From: JADFQT01 sp965216025
GTDB lineage: Bacteria; Chloroflexota; Dehalococcoidia; Lucifugimonadales; UBA3495
Length of the DNA stretch: 64,000 bases
NCBI GenBank assembly: GCA_965216025.1
Contig: CBDCEX010000011.1
Coordinates: 62,001 to 126,000 of the forward strand
Direction of reading: 5' to 3'
This document shows positions 52,111 to 58,407 of this stretch, piece by piece. Within the stretch, counting starts at the first letter, position 1, and every line of letters begins with the position of its first letter. The notes beneath the pieces were generated by a model that saw only the letters and a list, made by a program, of their open reading frames with translations, was not told the origin of the DNA and made no database searches. Position numbers and translations under genes: made by a program.

Positions 52111-53339
52111 AACCAAAGCTAAGGTGAAACCTACATGAAGCGAACCCGAAGAGGAGTTGCGATATTCTGTAAAAGAAGTCGAGTGGCGGTGGTGGAAGGG
52201 ATGAAGGAAATAGTGCAACTCCTGGAACGGTGGCAACTGGATGTAGGCGACTTACGGAAAAGGATGTATCGGGCGCCAACACCTCGGGAGCTAGAGCGAT
52301 GGCATGGGCTATGGTTGTTGGCCCAAGGGTGGTCGGCCACTCAAGTGGCTGAGGCTTTGGAGAGAGAGCCTCATACCATCGGAAACTGGCTGGACAACTT
52401 TCGCCAAGGCGGGGCCCAAGGTTTGGTCTTTGAGCAGACTGGGGGTTCCCCCCCGTCTTGAACCGAGGTCAACAGAACCAACTGAAGTCTGCGGTGCAAA
52501 ATCCGCCTGGGGAGGCGGGGATTGAATTGTCCAACTGGAACTGGAAAGTAGTAAGGCAATTTCTCAAGCAGAGCTTTGACCTGGGGCTGAGTCGGAGCAG
52601 TTGCTTGAACTACCTCCATCGGTTGGGCTTCGTGCTGAAGCGACCCAAGAAACGCCTCCTGAAAGCCAAGGATGAAGAACGGAAAGCCTTCGTCCTCCAG
52701 TACAGCCAAATCCGAGAGGAGGCCCAAGAGAGTGGAGCCAAGATCTTCTTCGTGGATGAAGCCCACTTTCGGGCCGATGCCCACCTGCGAGGCAAATGGG
52801 TACTCAAGGGAGAGGCAGCGCTGGTGGACTCCACCAGTCCCCGGTGGGGAGAGAAGGCCTGCTACTACTCGGGAGTTTGTCTGGAGACTGGGGAGGTGGA
52901 AGCCATGGAAATAGCTGGAAACAGCAATGCCGAGACCTCCACCGCCTTTTTACAGCAGCTAAGAGCAAACTATCCTGGACCTCTGGTAGTAATCTGGGAC
53001 AATGGGCCAGCCCACCGAGGAGCAGCGATTCGCAGCTATTTGACCACTCCTGACTTGCATCTGAGGTTGGTGGCCTTACCGGCCTACAGTCCAGACTTCA
53101 ACGCCGACGAAGCCGTCTGGGACTGGGCCAGAGAAGAGGTCACGGCCAACGAATGCCTGGGAACAAAAGCCAAAGTCCAAGAGAAGATGAATCAATTCTT
53201 CGGCGGGCTAATTCATCGTAAGGATGAAGTGAAACATCGCTGCCCAACCCGGTTACAGGCCCGAGCCGATGCTTTGATCTTTACACCTGCCGTGCCTTTG
53301 CCATCACTGCCCAATGTAGTTCCCACCTTGGCTTTGGTT
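52111..53339 (+). mobile_element. IS630-family insertion sequence, copy 2
   Basis: 1229 bp between TA duplications at 52109-52110 and 53340-53341, with the same terminal repeats as copy 1 (AACCAAAGCYAAGGTG). It keeps the ATG of the first reading frame (52135) and a 6-bp stretch lost in copy 1, so it is the more complete of the two. It interrupts the dppD pseudogene. Confidence 0.95.
52135..52461 (+). CDS. IS630 transposase ORF A (helix-turn-helix part), intact
   Basis: 108 residues starting MKRTRRGVAIFCKRSR, a basic arm, followed by the helix-turn-helix 'WLLAQGWSATQVAEALEREP' and 'HTIGNWLDNF'. It ends in TGA overlapping the TTG of ORF B, after seven C at 52448-52454, exactly as in copy 1. 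It binds the terminal repeats. Confidence 0.85.
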   Translation: MKRTRRGVAIFCKRSRVAVVEGMKEIVQLLERWQLDVGDLRKRMYRAPTPRELERWHGLWLLAQGWSATQVAEALEREPHTIGNWLDNFRQGGAQGLVFEQTGGSPPS

Positions 53340-53342
53340 TAG
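52458..53342 (+). CDS. IS630 transposase ORF B (DDE catalytic domain), copy 2
   Basis: 294 residues, same architecture as in copy 1, with D100 in 'FFVDEAHFR', D181 in 'VIWDNGPAH' and E218 in 'SPDFNADEAVWDW'. It differs from copy 1 by scattered substitutions. The stop TAG again consists of the duplicated TA plus a host G. Probably expressed as a fusion with ORF A by -1 frameshifting on the C-run. Confidence 0.93.
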   Translation: MNRGQQNQLKSAVQNPPGEAGIELSNWNWKVVRQFLKQSFDLGLSRSSCLNYLHRLGFVLKRPKKRLLKAKDEERKAFVLQYSQIREEAQESGAKIFFVDEAHFRADAHLRGKWVLKGEAALVDSTSPRWGEKACYYSGVCLETGEVEAMEIAGNSNAETSTAFLQQLRANYPGPLVVIWDNGPAHRGAAIRSYLTTPDLHLRLVALPAYSPDFNADEAVWDWAREEVTANECLGTKAKVQEKMNQFFGGLIHRKDEVKHRCPTRLQARADALIFTPAVPLPSLPNVVPTLALV

Positions 53343-53468
53343 GATGCCCGGGGTAGCTCCCTGGCGGAGGTTCAAGCTGAGCCCGTCCTCCGCCTTGACG
53401 AAGGACGGGCGGTTGAAGAAGTAGGTGCGGAGGTCGTTGACCTATAGGATGACCGGTTGTTCAGACGT
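53342..53468 (-). pseudogene. DppD-like ATPase remnant, 5' part
   Basis: On the minus strand after dppC: an ACG (53468-53466) in place of the start, 'SEQPVIL', an in-frame TAG (53444-53442), then 'VNDLRTYFFNRPSFVKAEDGLSLNLRQGATPGIL', the normal N-terminus of an oligopeptide ABC ATPase ending at the IS630 site. The lost start and the TAG show the gene had decayed, before or after the insertion. Confidence 0.75.
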
Positions 53469-53491
53469 CGGCTATTGAGTTGCCCTGATGG

Positions 53492-54478
53492 CTAGACGTT
53501 CCGTTGTTTGGGATCCAAGCGGTCCCGCAGCCAATCCCCCATGAGGTTCATGGAAAGTACCGTCAGGGCTATAGCCAGGCCGGGGAAGAAAGACACCCAC
53601 CAGGCATCAATAATCAGTACCCGTCCGTCGGCCACCATCAAGCCCCAGGCCGGCGTTGGCAAAGGAATGCCCGCCCCCAGGAAGCTGAGAGTAGACTCCA
53701 GCAGGATTACCTGGCCGACCTCCAAGGTGGCCAACACAATAATGGTGTTCACTACGTTGGGGAACAGATGGCGGGCCAAGATGCGAGCTGTGGAGCAGCC
53801 GGCCACCTGGGCCCGGGCCACAAAGTCCTGGTGCTTCAGGCTCAAAACTTCCCCACGCACCAGCCGGGCGTAACGGGTCCATAACACTAAGGCGATAACT
53901 ACGATAACCGTCGCGAAGCTAGGCCCCAAAGCCGCCACCAGCACCAGGGCCAGCAGGATAGACGGCAGGGAAAGCTTGATATCCACCAGCCGCATGATCA
54001 CGTTGTCCCACCAACCGCCAAAGTACCCGGCGACCAGCCCAAGGGTGGTACCGACGAGTCCGCCGGCGATTATGGAAACCAGAGCTACCACTAGGGAAAC
54101 CCGCGCCCCATAGATGATCCGGCTCAACATGTCCCGACCCAGCTTGTCGGTGCCCAGGGGATATGACCAGGCACCGCCATCACTCTCCAACATCGGTTTC
54201 CCGTCAGCCCTTGTAATCAAATTACCATCCGGGTCTGTGAGCAACTTTTCCCCAATCCAAACCGGGGGTTGGAGCCGCATCGCTATGCCCCCGGGCACAG
54301 GCTTCAGGGGGTTATGGGGCGCTAGCTGACCCGCAAAGATAGCGGGAATGATCAGAACAATGAACATGACTGCCAGGGGAATGACCGGGTATTGACGCAC
54401 CCAGGTGATGCTGCGCCGTACCCGTCCGCCCGCCGCCAACGCCTGGGATAATTGCTCAGGTACTGCTACTTCGGCCAT
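53492..54478 (-). CDS. Peptide/nickel-type ABC transporter permease (DppC-like)
   Basis: A 328-residue permease. One N-terminal helix ('YPVIPLAVMFIVLIIPAIFAG') precedes an outer loop, then 'YPLGTDKLGRDMLSRIIYGARVS' and five more helices. The EAA coupling motif is 'AQVAGCSTARILARHLFPNVVNTI'; 'LESTLSFLGAGIPLPTPAWGLMVADGR' is typical of DppC. It forms the membrane channel with DppB. The loop contains an unusual Asp/Gly-rich insertion (LLTDPDGNLITRADGKPM) not present in most homologues. Confidence 0.93.
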   Translation of the reverse strand: MAEVAVPEQLSQALAAGGRVRRSITWVRQYPVIPLAVMFIVLIIPAIFAGQLAPHNPLKPVPGGIAMRLQPPVWIGEKLLTDPDGNLITRADGKPMLESDGGAWSYPLGTDKLGRDMLSRIIYGARVSLVVALVSIIAGGLVGTTLGLVAGYFGGWWDNVIMRLVDIKLSLPSILLALVLVAALGPSFATVIVVIALVLWTRYARLVRGEVLSLKHQDFVARAQVAGCSTARILARHLFPNVVNTIIVLATLEVGQVILLESTLSFLGAGIPLPTPAWGLMVADGRVLIIDAWWVSFFPGLAIALTVLSMNLMGDWLRDRLDPKQRNV

Positions 54479-54514
54479 CGGATGTCCTCTCCCTCAACAA
54501 ACTGGAGTTGGGCT

Positions 54515-55447
54515 TTAGTCGTACCGAATTCGGGGGTCCAGATAGGCGTACAGGATGTCCACCAACAGGTTGGCCGCGATGTAAATAATGGCAAAGAAGA
54601 GGACCACGCTTTGCACTACCTGGAAATCCCTGTTCCGCAGGGCGTCAATGGCCAGCAGGCCCACCCCAGGCCAAACGAAGACGGTCTCAATTACCACCGA
54701 GCCGGTGAGGAACCCGCCCAAAATGAGGCCAAAATAGGTCAGAGGCGCGATGGCGGCGTTGCGCAGGCAATGCTTCCAGATGACCTTCCACTCCGGCACG
54801 CCCTTAATTCGGGCCAGCTTCACGTACTCAGTGTCCAGCACTTCCAGCATAGAGGAGCGGGTCAGACGCATCACCGCCGCCACCTGGTACCAGCCCAGGG
54901 CGATGGCCGGCATGATAATATGCTGCCAGCTACCGCGCCCCGAGGAAGGTAACCAACCCAGCATTACCGCGAAGATCCACATCATAACTATGCCCAGCCA
55001 AAAGGAAGGCAGCGACTGGCCCAGCAGGGCGATGATCTTGCCCAGGACATCGATGGCGGTGTCTTTTTTCACCGCCACGATCACCCCGACGGGCAGTGCT
55101 ATCAACGCCGCCACCAGGAGGGAGACAACCGCCAGTTGGAGGGTGGCGGGCAGCCGGCTGGCAATTAGGTCCGCAGAATTTTTGCCCGGCCACTTGATAG
55201 AGTAGCCCATGTTCCCCCGAGCAATGTTACTCAGATATACCAGGTATTGCATATGGAGGGGTTTGTCCAGGCCCCACACTTCTTTGGCCAATTCGAAGTC
55301 TTCCGGCGTCGCCTCCTCGGCCAGCAGGACGTCCATGGGATTACCGGTGATGCGGGTCAGGGAAAAAATGATGATACTGATGGCCAGCAAAGCCAGCGCG
55401 GCGTGCCCGAACCGCATAATAATATACCGTTGCATTCCAGCCTCCAA
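54515..55447 (-). CDS. Peptide/nickel-type ABC transporter permease (DppB-like)
   Basis: A 310-residue permease starting 'MEAGMQRYIIMRFGHAALALLAISIIIF'. 'LLAEEATPEDFELAKEVWGLDKPLHMQYLVYL' region is the conserved outer loop, 'SLPSFWLGIVMMWIFAVMLGWLPSSG' the central segment and 'KLARIKGVPEWKVIWKHCLRNAAIAP' the EAA motif. It pairs with the DppC-like protein 36 bp downstream and the substrate-binding protein upstream. The dedicated ATPase gene after dppC is a pseudogene, so an ATPase from elsewhere must energise it. Confidence 0.94.
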   Translation of the reverse strand: MEAGMQRYIIMRFGHAALALLAISIIIFSLTRITGNPMDVLLAEEATPEDFELAKEVWGLDKPLHMQYLVYLSNIARGNMGYSIKWPGKNSADLIASRLPATLQLAVVSLLVAALIALPVGVIVAVKKDTAIDVLGKIIALLGQSLPSFWLGIVMMWIFAVMLGWLPSSGRGSWQHIIMPAIALGWYQVAAVMRLTRSSMLEVLDTEYVKLARIKGVPEWKVIWKHCLRNAAIAPLTYFGLILGGFLTGSVVIETVFVWPGVGLLAIDALRNRDFQVVQSVVLFFAIIYIAANLLVDILYAYLDPRIRYD

Positions 55448-55506
55448 TGGGCGAAAGCCGATCTTTCTAGCGAGGCCCTATTCTCTGGAAAAGTGGGCGA
55501 TAGCGA

Positions 55507-55537
55507 GTGTAGGGGCGAGGCATCCTCGCCCCTACAC
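55507..55537. repeat. Hairpin of the GTAGGGGCG palindromic repeat family
   Basis: GTGTAGGGGCGAGG and CCTCGCCCCTACAC are exact inverse arms around CAT. It lies between the substrate-binding protein and dppB within the operon. The arms share TAGGGGCG with the palindrome at 4286-4325. In the transcript it could stabilise the upstream mRNA and favour high expression of the binding protein. Confidence 0.85.
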
Positions 55538-55545
55538 CTTCGGCG

Positions 55546-57450
55546 TTACTGGGGTATCGTGTCCACATACTCCAAGCTGCCGTAGTAGCCGCTGTACATT
55601 CCGGAAAAGTCGTAGGTGGCGACGTACTTGGGGTTGTAAGTGATCTCCGCAAACAGGGCAAACATCTGGATCAACGAAAAGTCGTAAAATTGAATGTCTC
55701 CATACTGCCGGAGAATCTTGGCTCTCTCCTCAGTGTCCAGAGTTACGTCCAATTTGACCAATAGGTCGTCAACGTCCTGCCGCTGGAAATTGTGAGTGGT
55801 GGTGGACGGGGTGGCTCTCCCGAGGAGGTTGTAATTGGCGCGGTGCTGGCTGCGGCTGGGCCACAAGGAGCCGAGAATTTCCGAAGACTGGCCCCGGTAA
55901 TAGCTCCGTACCTTGGAGTATTCCAGTGGCACCAGGTTGGTGGTTATGCCAACCTCCGCAAAGTCCAGAGCCATGGCCTGGCCGATGTCCACCATCTCGG
56001 GCAGACCGGCCTGGGTGAACAGGTACATGGTGTACTCAAACCCGTTCTCGTAGCCGGCCTCCTTCAGAAGCGCCCTGGCCTTTTCCGGGTCGTATGCGTA
56101 ATACTCGTCCCAGTCCTCGGCCCACTTGGGGTTAATCACCCCGGGCCAGATGGCCTCGTCCAGCTCGTCAAAGCCGTACTGGGTGGAGCCGGGCATCCGC
56201 ACTAGGCTGCCCCCGAGCAAAGCATCGGCGATAGCCTGGCGATTGATGGCCTTGTTCATCGCCTGCCTCACCTTCACGTCGAGGAAGGGCAGGGTCTCAT
56301 CCAGCTTGTCCGGCTCGGTCCACCACAGCCCGCCGAAAAACCACTTGTGGAACATGGACGGCTGGGTGCTGGAGATGACCTTCATACCTTTTTTCAGGGC
56401 TGCTGGACGCGCGTCCCGCTCGATATCGCTGAGATGGACCTGCTCGGTGAGCAGGTCGGCCAAACGCGTGGCCGGCTCCTGCACCCAGCGGAACCTCAAC
56501 TGGTTGTAGTCCGGAGTGTGCCGCCAGTGGTCCGGCACGGCCTCATAAAGCACGTGCACTCCTTCGATGCGCTCAATGAACTTGAAGGGGCCGGTGCCCA
56601 CAATGGCGTCGCCATACCCCTCGTCACCTATGGCGTCCCAGCGGGCCTTGCTCTCCATGGGGAGGTTACGGATATGGGAGATAAAGAACGCCATCTCCGG
56701 ATAAACCGCGCCCGTGGTGATTTCTATGGTGGTGGGGTCCTTGATGGCCACCATCTTATCTATGACCGCTTCCGTGTCCGCAAAATCCATCCCCTTCTTG
56801 GCGCCCGTTATCTTGCGCCAGGTGCTGATGCCGCTGGCCTTGGAGTCGGGGTTGATCAGTAGCCAGAAGGAGTGCTTCACGTCGGCGCCGCTGAAATCCC
56901 CCCACCCTTCCGGAGGACTGTGGGGACCGGCCTGCCATTTGACCCCTTCCCTCAGCTTGACAGTCCAGGTGCGGCCGTCAGGGGACATATCCCACGAGGT
57001 AGCCAACTCCGGGATGTACGCGCCGGTCTTGGGATCGACACCGACGAGCCACTCCAGCACCGGCCGTTTGTCCAGCAGGCCGCTAGTGGTTACCTTATAG
57101 CTGTAGTTGGTGTCCCAGCCCAGGGGAGATACGGCGATAGCAAGCTCCTCCAGCTTCTTACCGGTAGTTGCGGGCATGGCGGTGGGCTCCGCCTTGGCCA
57201 CCGGGACATCATTCTTGGTGTCCTTCATGGTATCGGTCTTGGTGTCCTTCATGGTATCGGTCTTGGTGTCCTTCATGGTATCGGTCTTGGTGTCCATCTT
57301 GGTATCGGTCTTGGCAGTATCTTTAGCCTGCGTATCCGCCGGCGCCGCAGTGTCTGGCTCCGCCGTGCCGCAGGCAACGGCCCCCAGCAGGAGCAGCAAT
57401 ATGGGGATAAGTATCAGTACCTTGGGGCTTCTAAACCAATGGGGTACCAT
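55546..57450 (-). CDS. ABC transporter substrate-binding lipoprotein, family 5 (peptide/nickel type)
   Basis: A 634-residue protein. Residues 8-27 ('SPKVLILIPILLLLLGAVAC') are a lipoprotein signal with C27 as the lipid-anchored Cys. Residues ~35-85 form an Asp/Lys/Thr-rich linker built from a repeated 8-residue unit (K-T-D-T-M-K-D-T) encoded by 24-bp tandem repeats. The family 5 domain runs from about 90 ('KKLEELAIAVSPLG') to the end, with 'VDPKTGAYIPELATSWDMSPDGRTWTVKLREGVKW' region as its signature. It captures oligopeptides or similar substrates outside the membrane for the DppB/DppC channel encoded directly downstream. Confidence 0.94.
   Translation of the reverse strand: MVPHWFRSPKVLILIPILLLLLGAVACGTAEPDTAAPADTQAKDTAKTDTKMDTKTDTMKDTKTDTMKDTKTDTMKDTKNDVPVAKAEPTAMPATTGKKLEELAIAVSPLGWDTNYSYKVTTSGLLDKRPVLEWLVGVDPKTGAYIPELATSWDMSPDGRTWTVKLREGVKWQAGPHSPPEGWGDFSGADVKHSFWLLINPDSKASGISTWRKITGAKKGMDFADTEAVIDKMVAIKDPTTIEITTGAVYPEMAFFISHIRNLPMESKARWDAIGDEGYGDAIVGTGPFKFIERIEGVHVLYEAVPDHWRHTPDYNQLRFRWVQEPATRLADLLTEQVHLSDIERDARPAALKKGMKVISSTQPSMFHKWFFGGLWWTEPDKLDETLPFLDVKVRQAMNKAINRQAIADALLGGSLVRMPGSTQYGFDELDEAIWPGVINPKWAEDWDEYYAYDPEKARALLKEAGYENGFEYTMYLFTQAGLPEMVDIGQAMALDFAEVGITTNLVPLEYSKVRSYYRGQSSEILGSLWPSRSQHRANYNLLGRATPSTTTHNFQRQDVDDLLVKLDVTLDTEERAKILRQYGDIQFYDFSLIQMFALFAEITYNPKYVATYDFSGMYSGYYGSLEYVDTIPQ
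57217..57312. repeat. 24-bp tandem repeat (about four units) inside the lipoprotein linker
   Basis: Three identical copies of a 24-bp unit (GGTGTCCTTCATGGTATCGG plus TCTT) at 57217-57288 and a fourth with three changes at 57289-57312. The unit length is a multiple of three, so copy number can vary without breaking the frame. Confidence 0.92.
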
Positions 57451-57612
57451 AATAAAACCTCCATTTTTTTCCCCAACTTGGGTTCGGCTTTTCAGATTTT
57501 CGTGTCTCTCAGCTAAAATTTCGTGTCTCTCAGCTAAAATGGGGAAGAGAACTCCGGATTACTGTGGCTGGGTATAAGGGCGAGCCGTGTAAATGTTACA
57601 TTCCTCCCCTGT

Positions 57613-57704
57613 GCCCCAGGTGTTTTGTTTAAGCGAACGGACCACCTGGGGCCTTACTTGTTAATTGGTGACCGAGGGGCTATGAAGCCTTACTTGATAT
57701 TTCC
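57613..57704. repeat. 92-bp direct repeat with internal hairpin, copy 1
   Basis: Nearly identical (one difference) to 57830-57921, offset 217 bp. GCCCCAGGTG (57613-57622) pairs perfectly with CACCTGGGGC (57643-57652). Similarity extends a little upstream (GTGTAA...TTCCTC). In copy 2 the single change turns an A-T pair into a G-T wobble, keeping the hairpin. Confidence 0.9.
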
Positions 57705-57829
57705 CTGGTGGGTTCCTACCTCCAAGCCGTACCCTGGGCAGAGTCCATCCATCGTGTTCCGGTCCGGAGTGCCGTTAATAATTTGTGCTAAAATAATAAA
57801 CGGGACGTGTAACCATCACGTTCCTCAGC

Positions 57830-57921
57830 GCCCCAGGTGTTTTGTTTAAGCGAACGGACCGCCTGGGGCCTTACTTGTTAATTGGTGACCGAGGGGCTAT
57901 GAAGCCTTACTTGATATTTCC
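57830..57921. repeat. 92-bp direct repeat with internal hairpin, copy 2
   Basis: Second copy of the 92-bp unit. The arm CGCCTGGGGC still pairs with GCCCCAGGTG. Whether the unit is an operator, a transcribed leader structure or a mobile repeat cannot be decided from the sequence. Confidence 0.9.
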
Positions 57922-58407
57922 TTATGTGCTCCTCCTCCGCGCAGATTTCGACATGACATAGTAGCTGTTGGTGATTAATTTGGAGCTACCACAGTTGGAC
58001 CCAACCAAGCTGGGGGCAAATTCGCTACCTTTTGGGAGTAAGGCCCAACGGATTCCGTAGCACATGGTCTATCCTAACATGGTCATCGAAATCCTACCAG
58101 CAAAAGCAATCGGTATATTGTCACTAGGGTAATATATAGGGATTTTTCTCGACATGTCAACCCGCGAATATCTTGAGAAAATTGCGAAACTCCCGGGCGG
58201 GGATAAATCCGTCGGGAGCGTTGCTGATTTCGACATTCGCGACCTGGAGTTTGCAGACAGGCCTTCGTGCTAATTTATCCTTCCCACACCCTTGCAACAG
58301 GGAGTACGTCCTTCGGCAGGCTCAGGATGAGCGCGGGATTTATCTAGGGATAGGGCCGAATATTCACTAATGGGGATGGCTGGGCTGTTGTCTTGGGTGG
58401 CCCGGGA

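Larger units (their letters stand above)
57451..58407. other. Long non-coding region upstream of the peptide transporter operon
   Basis: About 950 bp with no convincing gene. It holds a 21-bp tandem pair (CGTGTCTCTCAGCTAAAATTT at 57501 and 57522) and two 92-bp direct repeats, listed separately. Its middle and right parts (57922-58407) show only a fragment GTCCTTCGGCAGGCTCAGGA (58309-58328), a common piece of dispersed repeats. Confidence 0.6.
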
